Source: Deltaproteobacteria bacterium (GTDB taxonomy: Bacteria; Desulfobacterota; Desulfobulbia; Desulfobulbales; Desulfurivibrionaceae). From it: a DNA stretch of 64,000 nt. Where the stretch lies: positions 44,539 to 108,538 of the forward strand of contig DUZW01000006.1 in NCBI GenBank assembly GCA_013349295.1, in the 5' to 3' direction. Below the pieces are notes generated by a model. That model ran no database searches. It saw only the letters and a program-made list of their open reading frames with translations, and was not told where the DNA came from. Below, in pieces: positions 45,223 to 54,071 of the stretch. How positions within the stretch are numbered: the first letter of the stretch is position 1; each line of letters begins with the position of its first letter. Position numbers and translations under genes: made by a program.

Positions 45223-45292
45223 TACAGGCTGAAGACTGAAGGCTGAAGGTTAACGATTTATTTTCTCAACACTCTTCAGTCTTCAGCCTGTA
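45223..45292. repeat. 19-bp perfect inverted repeat built of GGCTGAAGA units
   Basis: The arms at 45223-45241 and 45274-45292 are perfectly complementary over 19 bp and enclose a 32-base loop that begins with another GGCTGAAGG. The unit is related to the GGCTAAA tandem at 19376 and to CTGAAGGCTGAAGG-like sequences at 61620, 61749 and 61892. It looks like a dispersed intergenic repeat and lacks a T-run for termination. Confidence 0.85.
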
Positions 45293-45335
45293 GTCTGTTT
45301 CCTTCAACCTATCACCCAGCCGACAAGGATCTCCG

Positions 45336-46298
45336 GTGCATATCTCTCGCCCTCTGGCCATTGTCACCCATTCCCGTTGTCTTGCCCACGACACCGGCGG
45401 CACTGATCATCCGGAAACGCCGGATCGCCTCACCACGTTGCTGAAAAAACTGCATGCTTCACCGCTCCGGGAGCAGCTCACAATTATTGAACCACGCCAG
45501 GCGGAACGACGTTGGCTGACTACCTTTCATGATGAAGACTACCTCTTTCGCCTGGAAGAGTGCGCCCTTTCGGGAAAAACCCATCTTGACCATCCGGACA
45601 ATCAGCTTTGTTTTGACTCCTACGAAGCAGCCCTGCTTTCAGCAGGCGCAGGGCTCACCGGCATAGATCTGCTTGAAGACAAAGACAATCTGGTTTTCTG
45701 TGCGGTGCGCCCCCCTGGACATCACGCCGAACGCAATCTGGCTCTTGGTTTCTGTTTTTTAAACAACAGCGTGCTGGCCGCCAAATACTGGCAGCAGCAG
45801 TATGGCAGGAGGAAGATTCTGATCATCGACTGGGACGCCCATCACGGCAACGGCATCCAGAGCGCCTTTGAGGAAGACCCAGATGTCTTTTACATCAGTC
45901 TGCACGAACATCCCACCTTCAGTTTCCCCGGCAGCGGCTATGCGGAAGAAACCGGCACCGGCCCAGGGCACGGAGCCACTCTAAATATCCCCTTGCCGCC
46001 CGGGGCGGACGACAAGATGGTGCTCAACGCCTTTGCCGGAAAAATTGCCCCGGCCGTTAACGCATTCGCACCGGAACGGATCATTGTCGCGGCAGGCTTT
46101 GACGGACACCGTGATGATGACATGTCCGGCCTTGCCTATTCCACGGAACTTTACGGCAGGATTGGCGAATACCTGGCTGCCTGGGCGACGAAATTCTGCC
46201 GGGGCAAGCTATTGACCATTCTCGAAGGAGGTTACCATCCGGGAAGCCTGGCCGATAGCGCGACCGCGTATCTCAACGCCTTGAGCAACTATGGATAA
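45336..46298 (+). CDS. acuC: AcuC-type histone-deacetylase family protein
   Basis: A 320-residue class II-like HDAC-family deacetylase. The zinc site and charge relay are visible: RPPGHHAERNLALGFCFLNN (tandem His) and IIDWDAHHGNG (Asp and His ligands), then LHEHPTFSFPGSG and AAGFDGHRDD. Related bacterial enzymes remove acetyl groups from Lys, as AcuC does for acetyl-CoA synthetase, or from polyamines. The start is a GTG with AAGGAT upstream. Next genes are an AcuB-like CBS protein and an acetyl-CoA synthetase, which favours the AcuC reading. Confidence 0.85.
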   Translation: MHISRPLAIVTHSRCLAHDTGGTDHPETPDRLTTLLKKLHASPLREQLTIIEPRQAERRWLTTFHDEDYLFRLEECALSGKTHLDHPDNQLCFDSYEAALLSAGAGLTGIDLLEDKDNLVFCAVRPPGHHAERNLALGFCFLNNSVLAAKYWQQQYGRRKILIIDWDAHHGNGIQSAFEEDPDVFYISLHEHPTFSFPGSGYAEETGTGPGHGATLNIPLPPGADDKMVLNAFAGKIAPAVNAFAPERIIVAAGFDGHRDDDMSGLAYSTELYGRIGEYLAAWATKFCRGKLLTILEGGYHPGSLADSATAYLNALSNYG

Positions 46299-46367
46299 AC
46301 TCGTAAAAAATTGCCAGCCCGGCGAAAGACGGGGGCCGAAAAAGTTGCAACATCCCAAAGACAGATA

Positions 46368-46386
46368 ATTCCGGCTTCGCCGGAAT
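46368..46386. repeat. REP-like hairpin ATTCCGGC-TTC-GCCGGAAT
   Basis: Perfect 8-bp arms with a three-base loop lie between acuC and acuB. The sequence resembles short GC-rich palindromic elements common in proteobacterial intergenic DNA. About 20 bases later CGAAATTTCG followed by nine T could terminate some transcripts. Confidence 0.6.
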
Positions 46387-46451
46387 GACGGAAAAACGAA
46401 ATTTCGATTTTTTTTTTGCAAGACCATCAACCACTGACCAGAGGAGCAGCC

Positions 46452-47117
46452 ATGTTCATCACCCAGCACATGACCAGGAAACCGGTGACCATTTCACCGG
46501 AGACCACTCTCCCCGTGGCGCGGGAAATTCTCCAAAACGGCAAATTCCGCCATCTGCCCGTGGTGGATGAGGAACACCGTTTGGTCGGCATGGTCACCGA
46601 TCGGGATCTGCGCTCGGCCTCACCCTCCTCGGTACTTTCCGAAGAACGTCTCAAGAGCTCTCTTGAGACGTTCAACAAAACCCCGATCAGCGCCATCATA
46701 AGCCGTACTTTTTTTACCCTGAACCCCATGTCCACCCTGGACGACGCCCTGATCCTTCTCGACCGGGAGAAAATCGGGGCTCTTCCCGTGGTGGATCAGG
46801 AGGAGCGGGTCATCGGCATTTTTTCCATACGCGACCTCATGGCTGCCTACCGTAAACTTTTCGGCCTTGGCGAACGCGGCTCCGCCATGATCGTGATTGA
46901 GCATGACGGCAAACCAAAACCGCTTTCCCGTATCGCCAGGGTACTTGAAGAGCACAACATCCGCTTCACCCGGCTCATCCGCACCGAGGCGGAGGGGAGC
47001 TCCCCGGAACGCATCTATCTGCGGGTCAATACCTACAACATCAGTGCCGTACACCTTGCCTTGAACAGGGCAGGGTTTACCATGGTCATGCCGGAATTTC
47101 CCGAATTTGCCGAATAA
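46452..47117 (+). CDS. acuB: AcuB-like protein, two CBS domains plus ACT-like tail
   Basis: A 221-residue protein. Two CBS motifs cover residues about 1-60 and 78-135 (MTRKPVTISPETTLPVAREI; PVVDEEHRLVGMVTDRDLR; PVVDQEERVIGIFSIRDLM). Residues about 145-215 look like an ACT-type ligand domain (SRIARVLEEHNIRFTRLIRT). AcuB of Bacillus has this CBS-CBS-ACT form and influences acetoin or acetate use; CBS pairs bind adenine nucleotides. GAGGAG precedes the ATG. It lies between the deacetylase and ADP-forming acetyl-CoA synthetase genes. Confidence 0.85.
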   Translation: MFITQHMTRKPVTISPETTLPVAREILQNGKFRHLPVVDEEHRLVGMVTDRDLRSASPSSVLSEERLKSSLETFNKTPISAIISRTFFTLNPMSTLDDALILLDREKIGALPVVDQEERVIGIFSIRDLMAAYRKLFGLGERGSAMIVIEHDGKPKPLSRIARVLEEHNIRFTRLIRTEAEGSSPERIYLRVNTYNISAVHLALNRAGFTMVMPEFPEFAE

Positions 47118-47249
47118 CAAACCAGGGTTGCCTGTTAACGCATCGCATGTGCTACAATATAAGTACGCCCCCCCACGGGAAGCCTGAGACATAAAGCCGA
47201 CCGAACACTACCGCCGGCAGATTCTCCCTCACATAACAGGACAAGGGCC

Positions 47250-49355
47250 ATGCTCAAAAAGCTTTTCTACCCGGAATCCATCGCTGTGCTCGGCGCTTCC
47301 CGCACACCGGGAAAAGTCGGCCACGACATTATCGCCAATCTGCTGGCCGGCGGCTATGGTGGCCGCATCTTCCCGATTAATCCGGCAGCCCGGGAAGTGC
47401 TGGGATTGCCCTGCCTGGCAAATATCAAACAAGTCGGACACAAGGCCGACCTCTGCATTATCGCGCTCCCCAAAGCCCTGGTTATGGAGGCGGTACGGCA
47501 TTGCCTTGAGGCCCAGGCCGGGGCAATCACCGTTATCAGCGCCGGCTTCAAGGAAACAGGGCCGGAAGGCGCGGAACTCGAACACCGGATCGCCGAGCTC
47601 TGCCAAAGCCACCAAGTACCTCTTCTTGGTCCAAACTGTCTGGGGCTCATAAACACCGACCACCGGATGAACGCCTCCTTTGCCAACCGCATGCCGGAAC
47701 CGGGTTGCATCTCGGTCCTCTCCCAGTCCGGGGCCATCTGCACCGCCCTGCTGGACCTGGCAGCCGCCCGGCACACAGGAATCGCCAAAATGGTAAGCAT
47801 GGGCAACAAAGCGGACATAAACGAGGGAGACCTGTTGAGCGCCCTGGCCGCCGATGCGCAGACAAATGTGATTATCGCCTACCTGGAAGACATTGCTTGC
47901 GGGGACGAATTTGTCAAAGCGGCAACCGAGGCCTCAACGAAAAAACCGGTGATCATCCTTAAATCAGGCACCACCGTGGCCGGGCAGAAGGCAGCCTCAT
48001 CCCACACCGGGGTGCTGGCCGGAGCGGAAATCGCGTATGGCGCGGCCTTCATGCGCTCGGGAGTCATCAGGGCCGACAACTTCGAGGCCCTGGCCGACTA
48101 TGGAGCCCTTTTTGCCATGCAACCCCTGCCCAAAGGCAAACGGGTGCTGATCATCACCAATGCCGGCGGTCCCGGCACCATGGCCGCCGATGCCGTGGAA
48201 AAATCCGGGATGATCGTGGCCACCCTGAATCGCAACACCGCCACTGCCCTGCGCCAAAAGCTACCCAGTGCGGCCAGCATCGGCAACCCCATCGATGTGC
48301 TGGGTGATGCCGAACCGGACCGATATGTGGCCGCACTGGCAGCGGCCCAGGAAGACGAAGCCGTGGATGCAATCGTCATCATCCTCACCCCTCAGGCCAT
48401 GACCAAACCCGCGGAAACCGCCCGGGCCATTGCCGCCTGTCACAAAGGAGACAAACCGGTGGTTGTCGCCTTCATGGGCGGAACCGATGTCATCCCGGGC
48501 CGGGATGCGCTGGTGGCGGCGGGGTTACCCGATTATCCTTCCCCGGAACGGGCAGTGGCCGCGCTCAAGGCCATGGTGGAATACGCCGCCTGGCGCAAAC
48601 GGCCGCCTCGCCTGGTAGCTCGTTTTCCCGTAAACCGGCGGCGGGTGGAACGCATCATCACCCGCCGGTTGCGGACCAATCGCCCGCAAATCGGCGAGGT
48701 CAAGGCAAAAAGCATTCTCCAGGCTTACGGCTTTCAGATTCCCCAGGGCTACCTTGCCACCAACGTCGACGAGGCCATGGAGATAGCCGAACGCATCGGC
48801 TATCCGGTGGCCATGAAGATCGTCTCTCCGGACATTATCCACAAGTCGGATCTTGGCGGGGTGCGACTCAATGTAACCAGTAGCGAAGCAACGGCTGACG
48901 CCTACGATCTCATGATGCTCCGCATCAAACAAAGGGCGCCGGAGGCCTGGATTGAAGGGATCTACGTGGAAAAAATGCTGGGCCGCGGCCTTGAGGTGAT
49001 CATCGGCATGAGCCGCGATCCCCAGTTCGGACCGATGCTCATGTTCGGCCTGGGCGGCATCTTTGTTGAAGTGATGAAGGACGTCACCTTCTACCTGGCG
49101 CCCATCACCAACGATGAGGCCATCCAGATGCTGATGTCCACCCGCTCCTACGAAATCCTCAAGGGAAAACGCGGTCACAAGGGGGTAGATCTGGCCGGTA
49201 TTGCCAACGGCCTGCAACGGATCAGCCAGTTGACCACCGATTTCCCTCAGATTGCAGAGCTGGACATCAACCCCTTCATTGTTGGGGAGACAGGCACCGA
49301 GCCGGTGGTGGCTGATGCGAGAATAACCTTGCAGGCCACGGGAGCACGGCAATGA
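47250..49355 (+). CDS. Acetate-CoA ligase (ADP-forming), fused alpha and beta subunits
   Basis: A 701-residue NDP-forming acyl-CoA synthetase. The CoA-binding domain starts SIAVLGASRTPGKVGHDI; the active-site His is in KAASSHTGVLAG near residue 255; the beta part is an ATP-grasp fold from about 480 (YGFQIPQGYL, PVAMKIVSPDIIHKSDLGGV, PMLMFGLGGIFVEVMKDV). It interconverts acetyl-CoA, ADP and phosphate with acetate, CoA and ATP. The catalytic His distinguishes it from inactive Pat-type fusions. A TACAAT at 47153-47158 is a possible -10. It overlaps the next gene by 4 bases. Confidence 0.92.
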   Translation: MLKKLFYPESIAVLGASRTPGKVGHDIIANLLAGGYGGRIFPINPAAREVLGLPCLANIKQVGHKADLCIIALPKALVMEAVRHCLEAQAGAITVISAGFKETGPEGAELEHRIAELCQSHQVPLLGPNCLGLINTDHRMNASFANRMPEPGCISVLSQSGAICTALLDLAAARHTGIAKMVSMGNKADINEGDLLSALAADAQTNVIIAYLEDIACGDEFVKAATEASTKKPVIILKSGTTVAGQKAASSHTGVLAGAEIAYGAAFMRSGVIRADNFEALADYGALFAMQPLPKGKRVLIITNAGGPGTMAADAVEKSGMIVATLNRNTATALRQKLPSAASIGNPIDVLGDAEPDRYVAALAAAQEDEAVDAIVIILTPQAMTKPAETARAIAACHKGDKPVVVAFMGGTDVIPGRDALVAAGLPDYPSPERAVAALKAMVEYAAWRKRPPRLVARFPVNRRRVERIITRRLRTNRPQIGEVKAKSILQAYGFQIPQGYLATNVDEAMEIAERIGYPVAMKIVSPDIIHKSDLGGVRLNVTSSEATADAYDLMMLRIKQRAPEAWIEGIYVEKMLGRGLEVIIGMSRDPQFGPMLMFGLGGIFVEVMKDVTFYLAPITNDEAIQMLMSTRSYEILKGKRGHKGVDLAGIANGLQRISQLTTDFPQIAELDINPFIVGETGTEPVVADARITLQATGARQ

Positions 49356-51223
49356 GCAACGCAAAAACCTTTGATCCCGAGTGGCAGCAAAAATACAGCG
49401 ACATGATCGCCACCCCTTCCCAGGCCGCAGCCAAAATCAAGCCGGGCCAAAGGGTCTTCATCGGCACGGCCTGCGCCGAGCCGGTGCTGCTGGTCCAGGC
49501 CCTTACCGAACGGGCCGGCGAATTGGCCGACGTGGAGATCATCCAGCTGCTCAGCAAGGGCGACGCCCCATACGCCAGCAGCAGTCTGGCCGACTGCTTC
49601 ACGGTGAACAGCTTTTTCATCGGCGCCAACATCCGGGAACATATCCAGCAGGGACTGGGCAACTACACCCCCATCCTGCTCTCCGACATCCCCATGCTCT
49701 TCAACTCCGGCCAGCTGCCCATCGACGTGGCCCTCATCCAGGTGACTCCGCCGGACGAGCGCGGCAAGGTGAGCCTGGGCGTTTCAGTGGACATCGTAAA
49801 AAGTGCGGCGGAAAACGCCTCGCTTGTGATCGCCCAGGTAAACCCGATGATGCCCAAGACCCTTGGGGACAGTTTCCTTGACATCTACGATCTCGATATC
49901 CTGGTGCCTGCCGCTAGCCCTATCATCGAGCGGGAATCCACTCCGGTCTCCGAGGATACCCGTCGCATCGGGGAGCACATCGCGGCCCTGATCGAAGATG
50001 GGTCAACGATCGAATTCGGCATCGGCCGCATCCCCCACGCCCTGGTTGAATTCCTCCACCACAAAAAAGACCTGGGCATCCATACGGAGATGCTCACCGA
50101 CTCCATCATCGATCTGGTGGAATCGGGCGCGGTGACCGGTCTCCAGAAAACCACGGACAAGGCCAGAATCGTGGCCAGCTTCTGCATGGGCACCCAGCGC
50201 CTCTACAATTATATCGACAACAACCCCATCTTCTACTTCAGACCCACGGAATATGTGAACGATACCCACATCATCGGCAGACAACACAAGATGGTGGCCA
50301 TCAACATGGCACTTGAAATCGACCTTACCGGACAGGTCTGCGCAGATTCCCTGGGCTCTCTTTTCTATTCCGGCATCGGCGGCCAGGTGGACTTTAACCG
50401 AGGCGCTTCCCGCTCCATCGGCGGCAAGCCCATCATTGCCCTCGAATCAACGGCAAAAAACAAAACCATCTCCCGCATCGTCACCCGTCTGACCCCAGGC
50501 GCCGGGGTGGTCACCACCAGGGGCGAAGTGCATTACGTGGCCACCGAGTACGGGATTGCCTACCTGCACGGCAAGAGTGTGCAGGAACGGGCCCTGGCCC
50601 TTATCAGCATTGCCCATCCCAGTTTCCGCGAGCAGCTTTTCCGGGAAGCCATTGAGGCCCGGTACCTTCGCCAGGATCTCGGCGAGGTGGAGGGCCGCTT
50701 CATGATTGCTTCCCAGGAAATGAACACCACCATGCTTCTGGAAGACGGAACCCAAATCAATTTCCGGCCCGTGCATCTCACCGATGAACCCCGGATGCGG
50801 GACATCCTCTACGCCCTTTCCCAGGAAACCCTCTACTATCGCTTCATGACCCACAGCCAACGCTTCGGCCACAAGCAGATCCAGAACTTCGTCTACATCG
50901 ACCACCGTAAGGATGCTGCCATTGTCGGCACCTTGCCTGAGGCGCACGGCGAAGAGATCATCGCCATCGGCCGCTACTACCTGGATGAAAAAACCAACCG
51001 GGCCGAGGTGGCCTTTATTATTCGCGACGAATGGCAGAACAAGCAGATCGGCACGTTTCTTTTCAAGCATCTGGTCACCATCGCCAGGAGAAACGGGATT
51101 AGAGGTTTTTCCGCCGAGGTGCTTCGGGACAACAAACGGATGCAAGCCATCTTCCTCCATTGCGGCTTCACCGTGAAAAGCAGCCTTGAGGAAGACGTTT
51201 ACAGCTTCCAGATTGATTTCTAA
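49352..51223 (+). CDS. Acetyl-CoA hydrolase/CoA-transferase fused to GNAT acetyltransferase
   Basis: A 623-residue fusion. Residues about 20-445 are a 4-hydroxybutyrate CoA-transferase/acetyl-CoA hydrolase domain (LLSKGDAPYASSSLADCF, GRIPHALVEFLHHKKDLGIH, GIGGQVDFNRGASRSIGGKP). Residues about 468-620 are a GNAT fold (FRPVHLTDEPRMRDILYALS, then EVAFIIRDEWQNKQIGTFLF as the acetyl-CoA loop). The first moves CoA between acids; the second should acetylate a Lys or amine. Adjacent deacetylase and synthetase suggest the synthetase or this protein as target (inference). Start overlaps the synthetase stop. Confidence 0.9.
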   Translation: MSNAKTFDPEWQQKYSDMIATPSQAAAKIKPGQRVFIGTACAEPVLLVQALTERAGELADVEIIQLLSKGDAPYASSSLADCFTVNSFFIGANIREHIQQGLGNYTPILLSDIPMLFNSGQLPIDVALIQVTPPDERGKVSLGVSVDIVKSAAENASLVIAQVNPMMPKTLGDSFLDIYDLDILVPAASPIIERESTPVSEDTRRIGEHIAALIEDGSTIEFGIGRIPHALVEFLHHKKDLGIHTEMLTDSIIDLVESGAVTGLQKTTDKARIVASFCMGTQRLYNYIDNNPIFYFRPTEYVNDTHIIGRQHKMVAINMALEIDLTGQVCADSLGSLFYSGIGGQVDFNRGASRSIGGKPIIALESTAKNKTISRIVTRLTPGAGVVTTRGEVHYVATEYGIAYLHGKSVQERALALISIAHPSFREQLFREAIEARYLRQDLGEVEGRFMIASQEMNTTMLLEDGTQINFRPVHLTDEPRMRDILYALSQETLYYRFMTHSQRFGHKQIQNFVYIDHRKDAAIVGTLPEAHGEEIIAIGRYYLDEKTNRAEVAFIIRDEWQNKQIGTFLFKHLVTIARRNGIRGFSAEVLRDNKRMQAIFLHCGFTVKSSLEEDVYSFQIDF

Positions 51224-51450
51224 TCGGCTATCATATTTTAGGTGAGTTAACTACAAGGGACTCAGAAAACACTAAGATATTGGATCACGCTTGGTTTGGG
51301 ATCAAATTTGCTGATGCCGATTGAGCAGAATCACAGCGTAGTAGAGCTACGGACAGGTTTTACGATTGAAGCGCGGCCACAGATGGCCCCACGACGGGAT
51401 GCGTGCCGGATATTACTATTTTCTGCGTCCCCAATAATACGGAGGAAGAG
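51224..51450 (+). other. Intergenic region before the REC-Hpt gene
   Basis: These 227 bases separate the acetate module from the signalling cluster. No terminator hairpin with T-run or convincing promoter is visible. Confidence 0.3.
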
Positions 51451-52242
51451 ATGAATTCCCCAGTCGCGGCCGATGATTCTCGAAAAGATATCAGAATATT
51501 GGTGGTCGAGGATGTGGATTTCAACCGGGAAATTCTCGCCGATATCCTTGCCGACCGCTGCTGGCTTGTTGTTACAGCCGCCAGCGGCGAAGCGGCGCTG
51601 GATATTCTTGCCCAGGACGCCGATTTCCAAATCATCTTGATGGATATAGGCCTGCCCGGCATTGACGGCATGGAGACCACACGCAGGATCAAGAAAAATC
51701 CGGCGACCCGCGCAATTCCGGTCATCGCCCTAACGGCCGAAACCGCGGACGAACAGGAACATTTTTTAGCCGCGGGTCTTGACGGGTATGTAGAGAAAAA
51801 CTTCGATCCGGACCAACTTTTCGCCGCCATTGAAAAACATCTCTTCCTTGCCGGCGGGAATCGGCACGATGCACATCCTAACACGGTAAACCCCGAGGAA
51901 TATTTTGATTTGGATTACGAGGCCCTGCTTGCCATCTACACCGACGAGAAAACCCTTTGCCGAATAGCCAGGGCCTTTTTTACCGATACAGACAAAGAAC
52001 TTGTCCGGCTCGGCGAGGCAATGGCCCAGGACGATCAAGCAGGGATACTGGCCTGCTGCCACAGCCTCGGTGGTTCATCCGCGATCTTCACCGCAAAAAA
52101 ACTGGGCATGGCGGTCAAAGACCTGGATGACTGTGTCCGCCATGAAAAAAAGGACGAAATCGAGTCAGCCTGGCGCAGGGTGCTGTTTGCCCATGAATCC
52201 CTGCGTGGGTCGGTATCACGTCGACTCAACCTGTCGATATAA
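51451..52242 (+). CDS. Response regulator with C-terminal Hpt domain
   Basis: A 263-residue REC-Hpt protein. The receiver (residues 14-132) has ILVVEDVDFNREIL, phospho-Asp in ILMDIGLPGIDGMETT, IALTAET and Lys in GYVEKNFDPDQL. The Hpt domain (about 165-255) has the phospho-His in ACCHSLGGSSAIFTAKKLG. This pairing without a kinase core is a phosphorelay link, as at the end of hybrid kinases but free-standing. GGAGGAAGAG lies five bases before the ATG. It heads the two-gene plus-strand part of the signalling region. Confidence 0.9.
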   Translation: MNSPVAADDSRKDIRILVVEDVDFNREILADILADRCWLVVTAASGEAALDILAQDADFQIILMDIGLPGIDGMETTRRIKKNPATRAIPVIALTAETADEQEHFLAAGLDGYVEKNFDPDQLFAAIEKHLFLAGGNRHDAHPNTVNPEEYFDLDYEALLAIYTDEKTLCRIARAFFTDTDKELVRLGEAMAQDDQAGILACCHSLGGSSAIFTAKKLGMAVKDLDDCVRHEKKDEIESAWRRVLFAHESLRGSVSRRLNLSI

Positions 52243-52322
52243 AACAAATAGACAGTGGGCCGCTCCCGGTTTCAAACCAACATTTTCTTGCCTTCATCCA
52301 CGGAAAATTTTTGAACGAATTT

Positions 52323-52748
52323 ATGCCTCCTGATTATTCAACCATACTTATTGTCGACAACGCGGAATTTATCCGCATGGTTGCCCGCTTGCGCCTGGAA
52401 GGAGCCGGGGTACCGCCTAAAAACATCCACGAAGCGGAAAACGGTCAGGAAGCTTACGATCTTCTAACCGCAAAAGGGATACCCAACATCCTTTGCGATT
52501 ATGAAATGGCGGTTATGGATGGAATAGAGCTTGCGATCAAACTCCTCATCACGGAGCAGCGCCGGGGGCTTCGCTTTGTCCTGTTCAGCGGTACACCAAT
52601 GGCGAAAATCGTTACAGCCCTGGCCGGTACCGGTCTGGACATCCCGGTCATTCCCAAAACCCGGCTCAGGGAAAACTGGACCCAAACTGACACGATCAGC
52701 ACCTGGTTTCCGGAACTGGCCGACTTCCTGACTCATCAAGACAGATAA
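52323..52748 (+). CDS. Divergent single-domain response regulator
   Basis: A receiver-like protein of about 141 residues. Phospho-Asp lies in NILCDYEMAVMDGIELA, Thr/Ser in VLFSGTPM and Lys in VIPKTRLRENW. The acidic pocket is altered: LIVDNAEF has one Asp where two acidic residues are usual. The C-terminal helix is atypical. It may have weakened Mg2+ binding and slow phosphorylation, or be a non-canonical receiver. A TTG at 52311 with GGA upstream is an alternative start. It lies 80 bases after the REC-Hpt gene. Confidence 0.75.
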   Translation: MPPDYSTILIVDNAEFIRMVARLRLEGAGVPPKNIHEAENGQEAYDLLTAKGIPNILCDYEMAVMDGIELAIKLLITEQRRGLRFVLFSGTPMAKIVTALAGTGLDIPVIPKTRLRENWTQTDTISTWFPELADFLTHQDR

Positions 52749-52925
52749 CACGGTTCATTCCCGAACCTGCCGACATGGATAGCTCACAGGGAAACGGATC
52801 AGTGCCCGCAGGCACACCGCCGATCATGATTGTCTGGAGAGGGAGAGCGGAAAGCTGGACCGAGGATGTGGAATATCGCATGACAAAAGACAGAGAGAGT
52901 CTCCGTCAGGAACGGGGTGACGCAC

Positions 52926-53294
52926 TCAATGCGAAAGCACTTCATTTACCGTGGCAAGAAAATCCTTGTTGGAAAAAGGCTTGGCTATGGTCGCGGAAAC
53001 CCCAAGAACTCCGGCAATCTCAAGGTAATCCTGGGGTGAACATCTCCCGCCCCCGGACATGGCGATTATCTTCACCTGGGGACAACGCTGCCTCAGCTCT
53101 TGAATCATCTCGATGCCGTCCATTTCCGGCATGATAATGTCGGTGATGACCAGATCGAAATCCTGACTCCGGCATAGCTGACAGGCAACAAGGCCGTCCC
53201 CGGCGGTGATCACCTCATACCCGGCCCTTGTCAGAACGCTCACCAAAAGCTCAAGAACCATCTGTTCATCGTCAATAAGAAGTATTCGCGCCAT
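52926..53294 (-). CDS. Single-domain response regulator
   Basis: A 122-residue receiver with all canonical residues: ILLIDDEQMVLELL, phospho-Asp in VITDIIMPEMDGIEMI, AMSGG and the Lys in ATIAKPFSNKDF. The insert GGRCSPQDYLEIAGVLG lengthens the loop after strand 4. Output is by protein contact only. It is first of the minus-strand end of the signalling cluster and has its own leader with a strong hairpin. Confidence 0.9.
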   Translation of the reverse strand: MARILLIDDEQMVLELLVSVLTRAGYEVITAGDGLVACQLCRSQDFDLVITDIIMPEMDGIEMIQELRQRCPQVKIIAMSGGGRCSPQDYLEIAGVLGVSATIAKPFSNKDFLATVNEVLSH

Positions 53295-53319
53295 CAGCCT
53301 GTCAACCGCACTCTGTTAA

Positions 53320-53339
53320 CCGGCTTATGCGTAAGCCGG
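53320..53339 (-). repeat. Leader hairpin CCGGCTTA-4-TAAGCCGG
   Basis: A perfect 8-bp stem with a tetraloop lies 26 bases upstream of the response-regulator start, inside its expected 5' leader. It could insulate the ribosome site or end transcripts from upstream, though no T-run follows directly. Confidence 0.5.
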
Positions 53340-53452
53340 GGAATATACAACAGCGAAAGACTATACTCCATGACAAGAGAGGGCACCACACAAACTTTCC
53401 TATATTTCCCAACCGGCTCAGCGGTGTCCGAGCAAAAAAATACCGAATACCA

Positions 53453-53491
53453 AAGAAATCCCTTCTCCCCTTGCGGGAAAAGGAATTTCTT
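53453..53491 (-). terminator. Probable terminator hairpin after the CheX-like gene
   Basis: AGAAAT, CCTT and CCC pair in order with GGG, AAGG and ATTTCT to give a 13-bp interrupted stem about 100 bases after the CheX-like stop. On the minus strand a run of seven T follows about 13 bases later, so termination is plausible but not textbook. Confidence 0.45.
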
Positions 53492-53591
53492 CCGGGTTTG
53501 AGGCACGTTACAACTTCACCCCTCCCTTCAAGACAGGAAGACTCAAGGCAAAATCATAAACGAACATTAGCGGATGTCGGTGCAAAGAAAA

Positions 53592-54071
53592 TCACCCATT
53601 ATTTTTTTCAAGCGCCACAAGCGATTCGCCTGCGGCATACAGGGTGAAGTGCATCCCATCAATAACAAAATTCCAGCTGAGCACCGGCGAATCCGGCACA
53701 TTGAACGGTTCCCGGAACAGTTCCGGAATTCCAAGGGTAAAGCTCTTATCCTCAGGCAGAATTGCACTCAGAAATCTACCGGCAATGGTGTTCAGCAGTT
53801 CATCAAGAAAATCTCCTTCGCACTGCTCGGTCATCTCGTCCGGCATGGAACCATAAACAATACCGGACAGATATTTCAACAGACCATTTTCCATGATCAA
53901 CTGAAACTCCCCCTGAACAGGATCATGCACCAGCAATGACGCCCCTCGCGCCTCCAGACCATACAGAGGGGCGGCCTCGATGGGCATAACCTCGGTAAAG
54001 GCCGTATTCTCCATAATCTCGGAAATAAGCGGAACAATTATCCCTGTCCAGGCGCTCTCTTCACTGGTCAC
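53592..54071 (-). CDS. Divergent CheX/CheC-like protein
   Basis: A 159-residue protein with the CheC/CheX alpha/beta layout. FLDELLNTIAGRFLSAI carries an E-x-x-N (ELLN) like the phosphatase motif of CheX, and VIDGMHFTLYAAGESLVAL matches the closing strands. It may dephosphorylate the receiver encoded just upstream. The start is taken as a GTG at 54071, with GGAGGGCAAGA before it, 11 bases inside the regulator gene; an ATG at 54101 would overlap further. It ends the cheD-HDOD-RR-CheX-like string. Confidence 0.75.
   Translation of the reverse strand: MTSEESAWTGIIVPLISEIMENTAFTEVMPIEAAPLYGLEARGASLLVHDPVQGEFQLIMENGLLKYLSGIVYGSMPDEMTEQCEGDFLDELLNTIAGRFLSAILPEDKSFTLGIPELFREPFNVPDSPVLSWNFVIDGMHFTLYAAGESLVALEKNNG

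Larger units (their letters stand above)
45011..45335. other. Divergent intergenic region with a palindrome and a long inverted repeat
   Basis: The 325 bases between the divergent dGTPase-like and deacetylase genes hold no gene. They contain the GTTAGGTA palindrome and the 19-bp inverted repeat listed separately, and probably the promoters of both flanking operons. Confidence 0.5.
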
